A stretch of DNA of 64,000 nt from Oscarella lobularis (lineage: Eukaryota > Porifera > Homoscleromorpha > Homosclerophorida > Oscarellidae): assembly GCF_947507565.1 (NCBI RefSeq), contig NC_089180.1:2542001-2606000 (forward strand). The letters run 5' to 3'. Made by a program: the position numbers and the translations under genes. The notes under the pieces are model-generated. The model was not told where the DNA came from. It did not search any database and was given only the letters and a program-made list of their open reading frames with translations. This document shows, in pieces, positions 22,845-32,110 of the stretch (the first letter of the stretch is position 1; each line of letters begins with the position of its first letter).

Positions 22845-22891
22845 GTTTGCGTGCTTTGAGCGAACTTGAAGCACGACAAACCCAACGTGCT
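22845..22891. repeat. Long hairpin, paired with an inverted copy at 29947-29985
   Basis: GTTGGGTTTGCGTGCTT and AAGCACGACAAACCCAAC form imperfect 17-18 bp arms around a 12-base loop. The same hairpin and flanks (TTATCAGCTCGCA) occur inverted near 29947-29990. Confidence 0.7.
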
Positions 22892-23162
22892 CCTTTAGTG
22901 TGTCCCTTGATGAGCGTTACTAATAAAGCGTAATTGTTATGTGCCAGTTATGTTTTAATTGTAGCGTATGTATGCCTACGTTCCAGAGAAACTTTGTACA
23001 CAAGCCGGGTGTTACTATCTATCGACTGTGACACAGAGTTGCCAACCTAGAAGGAGGTAAATGCGGGGGATTGGGCGCGCCGAAAATTTTTAGACCACGC
23101 CCCTCTAAATCTATTAAACCACGCCTACATTCTACTAAAGCTACTTTTTGGAGTGCTCGTCA

Positions 23163-23783
23163 TTATATCTCTTCGTCGCTTTTTTGGCGTCTTCTTTTGC
23201 TGGGATTGAATTTGTAGCAGGGCTCAACATCGTGCATTTTGATTTCAATTATGCTCGACAAAGTTCCATTCAGGTCAAGACGAGACCGATTACTTGTTTT
23301 GTTCATCTTGATCATGCTGAAGACGCGTTCTTCTCCAGCATTCGAATATGGTAGAACGAGGACTATTTCCGCTACCTTAGCCAAAAAGCGAAATTTGAGG
23401 GTGCAGCCATCTGCTGATATTATCTGTGACAGATACGCCCAAACAATGTCCATTCTCGTAAATTCAGATATTGCCTGAGTTTCTTCGTCAACAATTTCTT
23501 CCTTGGCATCCCTCCAAACGGAACTTGCAATATCATCTTTTTCCATCAGTTGATATTCGATGAATTCGTCGTGAATTGCATCAATTTCTTCAGGTTCAAA
23601 CTTTAGAAAGTTGTTGAACCGGGTCACAAAATACTCTACGTCAGCATAATCAGCATGTTCCCTCCTTTCAAAATTAACCAATTTGGCACGTTTCAACGTT
23701 TCATCGGTTAGCGGCAGTTTTGCAACCATATACCGTGCTGCTGCTATGTAGTATTTCTTTACTGCCAACAGAAATTTTTCCAC
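23163..23783 (-). pseudogene. hAT transposase C-terminal dimerisation domain
   Basis: A 206-aa minus frame. Its last 70 residues carry the hAT dimerisation signature: FLAKVAEIVLVLPYSNAGEE, RVFSMIKMNKTSNRSRLDL, GTLSSIIEIKM. The upstream part (VSE..YFVTRFNNFLKF, MDIVWAYLSQI) matches the variable region before it. The DDE catalytic part and BED finger are missing on the right. This domain multimerises the transposase. The remaining frame is open, so decay is by truncation. Confidence 0.8.
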
Positions 23784-24109
23784 TTTTCTTTCGGTAACGG
23801 ATACTTCGCTTTCTTACTTCCTCAGAACACAAGATAACACCCTTAGAAAGATCTCTGAGACTCACCGCAGCTACGATCCACTTCAATACCCTATTCTCTT
23901 TCCGCGCGGAGAAGACGGATTCTCTTTAGCGCAACTGTCGCCCGTTGGAGAGAAAGTCACCCCTATGAAATTCTACGCCTACCGTAGACGCTGGTTGTTA
24001 GGCGCCGGCGCTTATGACTCTAGGTTGCAAAGAAATGGGCGCTTAATAAAAAAGTGGGCGCTTAACAGTGGCTCTTTAGCGCGCGCAGACACTCTTACGC
24101 ATAAAGAAA

Positions 24110-24442
24110 ATGGCTCGGTACGCTCAGGCTGATTTGTCTTTTGAAAGCGTTATTCGCGGTCATCACGTATAGAAACGGGTTTGGGAGCCTTTCATCGGAG
24201 AAACTTTACAAGTTAGCAGAGAGGATCGTTGGGCTGTAAGTGTGGTATTGAATGGCAACATTGTCGGACATGTTCCTCGAGAAATTTCTCGACCTTTCTG
24301 GCACTTTCTTTTGCATGACGGAGAAATCAGTTGTGAAGTAACGGGTCCCAGATGATACGGAAATGGATTGGAAGTGCCTTGCAAGTATCGTTGTGCAGGA
24401 CGACGCAAACTAATTACGAAATTGAAACTACTACTACTGTGA
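24110..24442 (+). pseudogene. HIRAN-domain ORF, copy 1 (two in-frame stops)
   Basis: From the ATG at 24110 a single frame runs to 24442 with TAG near 24170 and TGA near 24353 as the only internal stops. The core is VWEPFIGETLQVSRED, WAVSVVLNGNIVGHVPREIS, GEISCEVTGPR and GNGLEVPCKYR. This is the HIRAN pattern: W.P..GE.L...RE, AV.V...G..VGHVP, C.VTG, GLEVPC. HIRAN domains bind DNA 3' ends in repair proteins such as HLTF. It sits tail to tail with a Tigger transposase fragment (24588-25110). Confidence 0.7.
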
Positions 24443-24587
24443 ACCCAATCATCGGTTACTCAACATTAGCACGGACAGCTAGGCTTTGTGACAGTACAAT
24501 GTTATTAGCACGGACACGCTTTGTGACAGTACCATGCAATGACCTTTCATTCTTTCAGTTCCTGCTCTTCCGGCTCATTATCGTCGT

Positions 24588-25110
24588 CTAAGCTCTCAAA
24601 AGGGTCCTCTTCGTCGTCTGTATAGCTCTCAAAGGGTCCTCTTCGTCGTCTGTATATTTGTCTGAGCTGTTGCAGGTGTAGCTGAATTTGTTGTCGTCAA
24701 GTCCTTCAATGTGAATATCACCGTCATCTGACCCGTTTACCGGCAAGGCAATTCCAACCTTCCTAAAGCTAAAGCTACGAATAATCATTTCTTTGTTATC
24801 AGCGACTTCTTGCCAGGCCTCGCCAATCCATTTCGTAAGCAATATTCTTCTGGCACTAGCGGTAATTTTCCCTTCAACGTATAGTTGCAAATTTTATTTT
24901 ATGTGTGTAGTAGCAAGGCGATCGACAATGGCCTTGAACGGCTTGTTGACGGAAACGTCAATAGGTTGAACGAGAGACGTGCAGCCACCTAATAATTATT
25001 TCTAGATATCATCTCGGCTAGCTACCTGGCACGTATGTTATTTCAGTGCTGCACTCGTCTGCTAATATTTTCTTAATTGTTTCTGTTTTCTGTGCTTTGT
25101 GTACGTCAAT
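24588..25110 (-). pseudogene. pogo/Tigger DDE_1 transposase, C-terminal part
   Basis: Read leftwards: KVLVIDVHKAQKTETIKK (second catalytic Asp region), ITYVPGGCTSLVQPIDVSVNKPF (third Asp), then LTKWIGEAWQEV, a short KCG-like block and an acidic tail. A 37-bp GT..AG segment (24989-25025) interrupts YVPG and GCTSL, and its removal restores the frame. The N-terminal and first-Asp parts are replaced on the right by satellite sequence. A duplicated 32-bp stretch near the C-terminus (GTCCTCTTCGTCGTCTGTAT) is visible. Confidence 0.75.
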
Positions 25111-25120
25111 GACTAGGACT

Positions 25121-25816
25121 TTCGTCGATAAGAGAAACGTCACCATGAGATCGACTATAAGAGAAACGGTTGCATGACATGTCATTCGTCTCTAAGAGGA
25201 ACCGCAGCATGAGATGCACTCTTTCGTCACTTAGAGAAACGACGGCATCAGATGCCGCTTTCGATTATAAAAGAAACGGCAACATGAGATGCCGCTTTCG
25301 ACTATAAGAGAAACGGCAGCCTGATATCGACTATAAGAGAAACGGGAACATAAAATTGCGCATTCATCTCTAAGAGGAACCGCAGCATGAGATGCATCTT
25401 TCGTCACTAAGAGAAACGGCGGTATTAGATGCCGCGACTATAAAAGAAACGGCAGCATGAGATGCCGCTTTCGACTATAAGAGAAACGGCAGCCTGAGAT
25501 CGACTATAAGAGAAACGGGAACATGACATGCCGCATTCGTCTCTAACAGGAACCGCAGCATGAGATGCATCTTTCGTCACTTAGCGAAACGGCGGCATCA
25601 GATGCCGCTTTCGACGATAAAAGAAACGGAAGCAAGAGGTGCCGCTTTCGACTATAAAAGAAAATGCAGCATGAGATGCAGCTTTCGTCTATAAGAGAAA
25701 CGTCACCATGAGTTCTCGCTTGCTAGAGAGACGGCAGCATTAGATCCCGCTTCCGCCTATAAGAGAAACGGCTGCATGAGATTTCGCTTTCGTGTGTTAG
25801 CATGAGATGCCGCTTT
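25121..25816. repeat. 37-bp palindromic satellite, array 1
   Basis: Tandem units of 37 bp of the type GCCGCTTTCGACTATAAGAGAAACGGCAGCATGAGAT. Each unit contains an inverted motif, GCGGCATGAGATGCCGC-like, so single strands can fold. Units vary by a few bases and short deletions. The same family forms array 2 at 44640-45105. Confidence 0.9.
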
Positions 25817-26235
25817 GCTTTTGCTTCACTTGTTTCTTTGGTTTCCTGTGAGCGGGTGCCGCACCTCACGCCTGGCGACGTCGCTTTCGACTCTCTGCAG
25901 GCCTCATCGTGGCTATTCGCATCAAGCTGTCTAAGACGGACCCCTTCCGTCAGGGAGCTTCGGTGGTGCTCGGGCGTACGGTTTATTGGCTATGCCCGGT
26001 AGTTGCGCTGGCGGCCTACTTGGTGGTGAGAAGTTGGTCGGTGGGCTCTCTCTTCGGTTTCGAGAGCGGTGCCCCTCTTTCGCTCTCCCTTGGTAATATT
26101 TGTGCGCGCGGCTCTCCGGCAGGCCCGCGTTCAAGAGGCCTCTTACTCCGGCCACAGTTTCCGCATCGGGGCGGCAAACACGGCGGCTTACCCAGTTTTT
26201 CTTACCGAGCCGTCCGCTGCCTAAACGTGAGAAGT
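25816..26235 (+). pseudogene. Tyrosine recombinase (DIRS/Crypton-type) fragment
   Basis: The frame reads VAIRIKLSKTDPFRQGASVVLGRT, LCPVVALAAYLVVR, LFGFESGAPLS and then, one frame over, VQEASYSGHSFRIGAANTAA. K-T-D-P-F-R-Q and the G-H-S-F-R box (with the His and second Arg of the R..HxxR..Y active site) are typical of the tyrosine recombinases of DIRS-like retroelements. The tail with the Tyr is not readable. These enzymes integrate circular DNA without target duplications. Frameshifts make it inactive. Confidence 0.7.
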
Positions 26236-26509
26236 TTGGAGTCAGCAAAAGTCAATCGAAGAGGATACAAACGATCCGATGATGAAAGATTAGATGTAGG
26301 TGAAATGCTCCAGAATGTGCAACGTTTATAAGGCTGCTATGTATAGGAAATAATGATAACATGGTGCTCTGCGTGTCACGGGCAATGACTTCGCACATTG
26401 CCTCTGCGGTAGACCGATCGGCGCTGTTTATTGAAAAGCACAGACTGCAGACCTCCATGCACCACTGAGGCACTCTGCAAGTGGAGGCTCCAGTGGGCGT
26501 CTGCCTCCA

Positions 26510-26895
26510 TAAGTCATACTGCCTGGGTAAGAAGATCGTCTGCTGTTGTCGCCAGGTCGAGTGCGTCTGTGGAGTCGGTCGCTGCGCCGGCGCGAGCTGC
26601 AGCCGTCGGCGCGTCGAAGCTTTCCATGTTGACAAGAGTTCCTCGAAAGTGGTCGGCTGTTATGCGTAGAAATCTGACGGAAACAGAAGAAGCGTCGACG
26701 AACTACGTTTTTTCAGAAAAAGGAAGACAGTAGCCTCGGAAACCATGACTCTTTCCCCGCGCGCTACGCGGCTGAGCGAGAGTCAGGAAAATTGTATAGA
26801 GCGGGGTTCCTTTGACCGCTAACTATCCAATGAGAGCGCTAACTTCCAAGAACGTTCAGATAATTAGCGTCGAGCTTTGGTAATGAATGTAATTA
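26510..26895 (-). repeat. Long inverted repeat arm A with a short gag-like ORF
   Basis: Reverse complement of 30215-30565, nearly identical by eye over about 350 bp. On the minus strand an ATG near 26626 opens MESFDAPTAAARAGAATDS, an Ala-rich start that could be the gag leader of an LTR or DIRS element. The right edge of homology (about 26895) coincides with the Helitron insertion point at the other copy. Confidence 0.7.
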
Positions 26896-27384
26896 GCGCC
26901 CCTAAAGCCGTGTTACGCTCTCTCGGTCAGCTACGTCAGCCTTTGTTCTGCCGTAGTAGATTCTTCTCTTATCTTTACACATTTATAGCGAAGCATCGCC
27001 AAGGCCAACTTCCACTAGGAGGAGATACGTATGGATTTTCTCGCAGCAACCTACTTTCACATATGTATAGTGCTAAAATCCTACATATTTTTTTCGATTT
27101 GTTGTTAACGCGCCCCTCCAGCGGGTAAACTGAAGGACGTGTACTACCCCCTAGCGCACGTAACTATATGTAGGCCTAGCTAGTGAAGGAGACGTTTTCT
27201 GAAAAGTATTGGACGGACATTAAGGTGCGCTCTCAATAAAGTTTTTTCTTGACGCTGCTTCAATGGAAAAAATGTGAAAATTAACAAAAACCTCAAGTTA
27301 ATGAGTGCTGCTGAAAACGGATTAATCTGAGACATTTGTATGCAAAATTATTTCTTTTTCTTTTTAACTAGCTAGAGGAAACGT

Positions 27385-27445
27385 TCAAATAAAATAAATA
27401 AAATAAAATAAATAAATAAATAAATAAATAAAATAAATAAAATGA
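27385..27445. repeat. AAATA microsatellite
   Basis: Runs of AAATAAAATAAATAAAATAA and AAATAAATAAAT without other content. Confidence 0.9.
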
Positions 27446-27531
27446 AATTGCCGATGATGACATAACTTCAAGTCAAAAGAAGAGCTTCTTTAGCTCTGGT
27501 AGGGCTTTTCCTTTCTTCTCATAGTATTGTA

Positions 27532-27562
27532 CTAGCTGTTTAATACCCGGCTACGCCGGGTA
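27532..27562 (-). mobile_element. Helitron 3' terminus (minus strand)
   Basis: On the minus strand: TACCCGGC-GTA-GCCGGGTA hairpin (27544-27562), spacer TTAAACAG, then CTAG (27532-27535) followed by T. It closes the minus-strand Helitron that encodes the 368-aa helicase derivative. Confidence 0.85.
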
Positions 27563-27600
27563 CCCGTATTGAATAATTTGTAGTGTTATGTTGAAGTGAT

Positions 27601-28707
27601 CTAATTAAAGATTTCATGGTAGACAATATTTTTAGTTTTGTTGTTTTGTCGGGAGCAAACGCGTGAGCATGCAACGTACAATTGGCCGTGGGAGAAGCAA
27701 TGAGATCTAAGCGACAATCCTGCGGTTTCGAGTGTTTGACCCTGAGCCTTGTTGATGGTCATGGCAAAACAGAGGCGGATAGGGAATTGCAAGCGTTTGA
27801 ACGGAATTAGGGCGTCGGACGGGATAAGGGGTATTCTAGGGATAAAGACAGATTCGTTTTTGTATTGGCCCATGGCAATGTTGGCCTCCATGACATTGCG
27901 TCTAAGTCGCGTAATAATGAGTTTGGTTCCATTGCAAAGTCTAGGAGCGTCTAGGTTGCGTAAAAGGATTATCGGGGCTCCTTCTTTGAGATAGAGACGA
28001 TGTGGTGGTAAGCCAGATGGCAGGAGGGAGTTGAGGAGTTCTACAGGATAGAGTATTGCGGCGTCTATGTCGGCAGGTGTGTCGATGGATAAGTATTCTT
28101 TTGCATTGGTCGGTAACTGTTGAATAAGAGAATCGTTGATGCCTGCCACGACTTCGTTAGTCGGTGCGAGTATGGCTATGTTGGAGAGCCACGTTGTGTC
28201 GGTGTAGTTGCGTGCGAGGTCGGGGAATACGGCGTCCCGGAGCTGTTGTGAAGAGTGGACAGGGTGTCCGCAAGGAACTTGAATGAGATTTTGGTCGTCA
28301 GGTGGTATTAGACCGTTTCCAATGCGAAGAAGAAGTTCACTGTATTGGCGTGCGTCGTCGTCGTTGTCAATGCGGAGTCTCATGTTGGTGTGAAGATTCA
28401 TGATCCTGACGTGGGGCCAGGATTTTAGGGATGCTCGAACTTGGTCGAGTCGTGTTCCTCTTTGAATCACGGGAAGAATTTGGCGAAAGTCTCCTGCGAG
28501 AAGAAGAATTATTCCTCCCTTAATGGTGTCGTTTTGACGAATATCTCTCAATGTGCGATCACGTCTTCGTAAAGAAAACTCCGTCGTTTGGATACGGCCC
28601 TTACTTCGTTGTGACTTACCATCCGCTTCGTTTGATTTTGCTTCTTCGGATCTCGCTGCCGCCGCCGTGTCAGAGCGATCATAAAATTTCTCCTCTTCAA
28701 TCTTCAT
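27601..28707 (-). CDS. Internally deleted Helitron Pif1-type helicase, intact 368-aa ORF
   Basis: Residues 1-45 are a charged leader (TAAAARSEEAKSNEADGKSQ) that also occurs at 63890-64000 on the plus strand. From residue 50 the sequence is the second half of a Helitron SF1 helicase: DRTLRDIRQND, LLLAGDFRQILPVI, LHTNMRLRI, IAILAPTNEV, GAPIILLRNLDAP, CNGTKL, CFAMTINKAQGQTLE and GQLYVACSRV. Walker A, Walker B and all of the Rep nuclease are missing, so ATP hydrolysis and nicking are impossible. The frame is nevertheless open from ATG to stop, ending 66 bp before the Helitron 3' end. The deletion joined leader and helicase in frame. It could be recent, or translated as a truncated product. Confidence 0.8.
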   Translation of the reverse strand: MKIEEEKFYDRSDTAAAARSEEAKSNEADGKSQRSKGRIQTTEFSLRRRDRTLRDIRQNDTIKGGIILLLAGDFRQILPVIQRGTRLDQVRASLKSWPHVRIMNLHTNMRLRIDNDDDARQYSELLLRIGNGLIPPDDQNLIQVPCGHPVHSSQQLRDAVFPDLARNYTDTTWLSNIAILAPTNEVVAGINDSLIQQLPTNAKEYLSIDTPADIDAAILYPVELLNSLLPSGLPPHRLYLKEGAPIILLRNLDAPRLCNGTKLIITRLRRNVMEANIAMGQYKNESVFIPRIPLIPSDALIPFKRLQFPIRLCFAMTINKAQGQTLETAGLSLRSHCFSHGQLYVACSRVCSRQNNKTKNIVYHEIFN

Positions 28708-29190
28708 AGATTTACTCTTCTTTTTGACTTCGTTCCTTCGGATCCCGCCGAGCCAGAAGATCTCTCCTGATCAGATTTCTTTTTTTCTTCAGATCTGACT
28801 GATTTTGTTTCTGCTGTCTTCGTTCCTCTCGTTTCCAACGTAACGCCTCCTCCAAACAAACATCGACAACCTTCATCAAATTGGCCTCGCTTTTCTGTTC
28901 TTTTTGACCTCCCAGGTGCCAAGTGTTGGAGTAGTCTCGCGTAGCCAGACCCCCCCCCCCCCCCCCCCCCCCCGGTGTTGATATCCACGCCAGGAGAGGG
29001 TCTGGTCACATCCCTTTGACGTCTCTGTGTTCCGCTGCGGGGGATAATTGGTAGACACAGGTCGCGTTGCCATAGCGTGTCGCACGCGACTAGTAGCAAC
29101 GTTAGTCTTACGGTAGAATCGATCAGAAGCTCTGTGTTCGGTAGGTCGAGATTAGCGCGGCAAAAACCAGGTCGGCTTTAGACATAAATT
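28704..29190 (-). pseudogene. Helitron 5' leader with poly-C expansion
   Basis: Homologous, in reverse orientation, to 63400-63870. It encodes GYARLLQHL and SGSAGSEGTKSK-like low-complexity sequence. A run of 24 C residues (28950-28973) sits where the other copy has only GGCGGAGGGTGCGG. Read as coding it gives polyglycine. The homology to the other copy ends near TTTATGTCTAAAGCC (29188 leftwards), which probably marks the 5' portion of the element. Confidence 0.6.
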
Positions 29191-29409
29191 TTAGACTATC
29201 AACCTATCTATACTTTAAAACATTCAACAAGATCTATTTTTGAAAAGGCAGTACGAGAACTGCGGAAACCGGTTGCATAAAGAACAGAGAACTCAAACGT
29301 TTTTTAATTACATTTTCATTGACAAGCGTATTTGGGGAAGACGAGGGGAAGGACGAACGCCGTCCCAAACTACCTCAAAAAATTTTTTTATTAAACAAGG
29401 AACAAGATC

Positions 29410-29609
29410 NNNNNNNNNNNNNNNNNNNNNNNNNNNNNNNNNNNNNNNNNNNNNNNNNNNNNNNNNNNNNNNNNNNNNNNNNNNNNNNNNNNNNNNNNNN
29501 NNNNNNNNNNNNNNNNNNNNNNNNNNNNNNNNNNNNNNNNNNNNNNNNNNNNNNNNNNNNNNNNNNNNNNNNNNNNNNNNNNNNNNNNNNNNNNNNNNNN
29601 NNNNNNNNN
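29410..29609. other. Assembly gap of 200 N
   Basis: Exactly 200 unknown bases, a fixed-size scaffold gap. The true length is unknown. Confidence 0.99.
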
Positions 29610-29653
29610 CTGGTGGGAGGGGCTCTCAAACGTGATCGGCCAAAATCTCAAAG

Positions 29654-29655
<2 letters not shown>

Positions 29656-29689
<34 letters not shown>

Positions 29690-29690
29690 G
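29656..29690. repeat. (CTGT)n microsatellite
   Basis: TGTCTGTCTGTCTGTCTGTC run just right of the gap; it may have caused the gap. Confidence 0.9.
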
Positions 29691-30180
29691 GTATACCCTG
29701 ACGTCACAATCGCACTTAGGCCAATCACACACACAGGTGCCTTTATGACATCACAGTCATTGTGATGTAATACTCTCCCGTATTTTGAACAAAATGTACG
29801 TAAAAGGTGACGTCACAGTAGATAGGAACCCCGGATTGTGGGAGTAGGCATATTATACAGGCCACTTTATCAAGGATAAATATAACGGGCACATAGCAAT
29901 GAGCTTTATCAGTAACGTTCATAAAGGGAACACAGTAAAGGAGCAAGTTGGGTTTGTCGTGCTCTCGCAGCACGCAAACCCAATTGCGAGCTGATAATGG
30001 GCCTCATGACACGATCACCCAAAGAGGCAGAGGGGTACAGCTCTGTGTCGCCCATACATAAAAGTCAAATTGTAGGCTTTTGCGGAAAATAAAGCGTGGT
30101 TAGGCAGTGCGATGCAAGGTGTGTAAATAGGCTTTACTATAATTAGAGTAATAAGAATGTGCTGAGGGTGTTCGGGGATC

Positions 30181-30214
30181 CCATGATGGCTCACGAAAGG
30201 CCATCATTATCTAG
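30181..30214 (+). mobile_element. Helitron 3' terminus, ATGATGGC hairpin family
   Basis: ATGATGGCT and GGCCATCAT form a stem around an 8-base loop; then TAT and CTAG (30211-30214) followed by T. The stem and the TATCTAG end are the same as at 62318-62347, so both belong to one family. It interrupts a copy of the inverted repeat that resumes at 30215. Confidence 0.85.
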
Positions 30215-30565
30215 TTACATTCATTACCAAAGTTCGACGCTAATTATCTGAACGTTCTTGGAAGTTAGCGCTCTCATTGGATAGTTAGCGGTCAAAGGAA
30301 CCCCGCTCTATACAATTTTCCTGACTCTCGCTCAGCCGCGTAGCGCGCGGGGAAAGAGTCATGGTTTCCGAGGCTACTGTCTTCCTTTTTCTGAAAAAAC
30401 GTAGTTCGTCGACGCTTCTTCTGTTTCCGTCAGAGGAACTCTTGTCAACATGGAAAGCTTCGACGCGCCGACGGCTGCAGCTCGCGCCGGCGCAGCGACC
30501 GACTCCACAGACGCACTCGACCTGGCGACAACAGCAGACTATCTTCTTACCCAGGCAGTGTGGCT
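30215..30565 (+). repeat. Long inverted repeat arm B
   Basis: Reverse complement of 26510-26895. It starts immediately after the Helitron CTAG end, with TTACATTCATTACCAAAG, so the Helitron inserted at this point of an older repeat. Confidence 0.7.
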
Positions 30566-30586
30566 AGCGGCAGAAAGACCCTCACC

Positions 30587-30817
30587 TTTCCAACCTTAAC
30601 CTACGCCTCAAAAGAAGCCAAAATTTTTGGGTCACGTGGCGTACGGACCTCTCCGTGGTGTGGCCTTAGTAACGCTGACACGTACGCCCATGATTAAAGC
30701 ACGAATTTGAAACCTGAAATGTAGCACCAACTTACGCCCTTGCGTGTGCGGGTAAATAACCGCACCAGAACGGAAAATTTGGACAACAAACCCGAGCGAA
30801 GCCGGGTAGTTAGCTAG
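30587..30817 (+). mobile_element. Helitron 3' end region, CCCGGGCGAAGCCGGG family
   Basis: Homologous to 47510-47687 (shared GGCGTACGGACCTC and CCGTGGTGTGGCC). The last 30 bp carry CCCGAGC-GAA-GCCGGG and CTAG at 30814-30817. No helicase precedes it, so it is a truncated 3' end of about 230 bp. Confidence 0.8.
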
Positions 30818-30885
30818 TCTATACTACTAAGAGCGGCGGTTATCTTGAAAACGGTTATCTTGAAAACGGCGGGGGACGGCACGGC
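30818..30885 (+). mobile_element. Helitron 5' terminus directly after a 3' terminus
   Basis: TCTATACTACTAAGAGCGGC starts at the base after CTAG and resembles TCTCTACACTATTAATGCCG at 47688. Helitrons begin with TC. ATCTTGAAAACGG is duplicated here. Gypsy sequence takes over by about 30885. Confidence 0.65.
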
Positions 30886-31480
30886 AGAGTTGAATGCATG
30901 CCATCTTTGGCCATGGCTTTTTTGGCAGCGCGTCGATGACTGCGTCGAGGTACGCGTCGGCGTCGACGATAAGCTCGTCTTGTTCTTCCGACGTGTCCTG
31001 TAAGGGAGCGTGCGAAAGTGTATCCGGAGTGTACATTTCCTTTCGGGGCAATGAGAAATCGTGAAATTGAAACGACGGAGGCAAAGCTGAAAACGTTGAA
31101 TACGTGGCTAAGATACTCTAGACATTTGAGAGGGCTCAGCAAAGGGACGAGAGGTTTGTGATCCGTAACGATGTGGAAATCCATGCCAAGCAGATAATCA
31201 CTGAAGCGATCACAAGCCCAGCTGAGTGCGTAAGCTTCTTTTTCGATTTGCGCGTAGCGTTGTTGAGCAGAATGAGCGACTTTGATGCGAAAGCAACGGG
31301 ACGCCGACGATACGCGCCGTCGTCTTGTTTCTGCATGAGAATTGCGCCGAGACCGAAGGACGAGGCATCGGCGGAGACTGTCGTTGCCCGTTGAGGCGAA
31401 TAGTGAGCAAGAACGTTGGGCAAAACGATGTCTCGGAAGGGAATGAAAAAAGACGAATTCAGTCGAAGTATACGGGACAG
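30840..31480 (-). pseudogene. Ty3/gypsy RNase H fragment
   Basis: Read leftwards: TVSADASSFGLGAILMQK (first catalytic Asp), RPVAFASKSL, then one frame over RYAQIEKEAYALSWACDRF, DYLLGMDFHIVTDHKPLVPL (last Asp), and EMYTPDTLSHAPLQD, the tether toward integrase. Stops and frame changes are present. The upstream RT is absent beyond 31555. Confidence 0.85.
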
Positions 31481-31639
31481 GAGGTAAAGGAGCGAGCCAC
31501 AGCTGGAACCATCGCATATCATACAAAAAATAACGTGACATCGGCTAGTTACCAATCCCTCTCCTATTTTATCTCTGGCGTCACCGCTGTGTTTCTTAAA
31601 TTATCCCGGATGTAGAAACCTTCGTAAAAAACGCTATTT

Positions 31640-32030
31640 GCAACTAATCTGTTTCCGTCTTTGTGAAGCGTCTGTTCTTTTTTATTCGTTCGGGTCTTCG
31701 GTTTTTAAAGCAAAACCTTACTTGATGACGTAATTGTGACAAAGAGCGCGCTAGCGCCTTTTTTATTCGTTTGTTGGGTAGGCAAACTGTAGAGAGTTGG
31801 CAGGGAAGCCTCCTTCAAATCCACGAGAGAATAGCGTGGAGGTTATATAAGGTAGAGAGAAGTGCGAGAAGTACTCTCTGTCCAGCCTGAGTTGGCCGAT
31901 CACAAAGTGCCAATAAAATCTCGTAGACGCGCCGCTCTTACCTTGTTCGATGACGCAGAACGACGGGAATTTTTGTGGACTGCTTTCGCGTTGATATCTA
32001 CAAGTCCTAGTGTGCAGCACTGTTTACGCA
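31640..32030 (+). repeat. TATA-containing dispersed repeat, copy 2
   Basis: 31763-32020 is translated identically to 54657-54914 on the opposite strand, so the copies are near identical. The left part matches 12590-12820. Contains GAGGTTATATAAGG (31846). Confidence 0.8.
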
Positions 32031-32110
32031 TACCGTTGATTTCAAGAAGGTTGTCTCACCTATTCGTAGATGTTGTGAACCCGGAAGTAAGAAGCGTACG
32101 CTATTTCACA

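Noticed and set aside
25121-25816. CRISPR-like array
   Set aside because: Units are contiguous 37-bp repeats with no unique spacers, in a eukaryotic intron-bearing context.
31862-32110. N-terminal extension of the 330-aa ORF
   Set aside because: It lies in a repeat also present at 54.6 kb without the downstream ORF; the start at 32111 is more credible.
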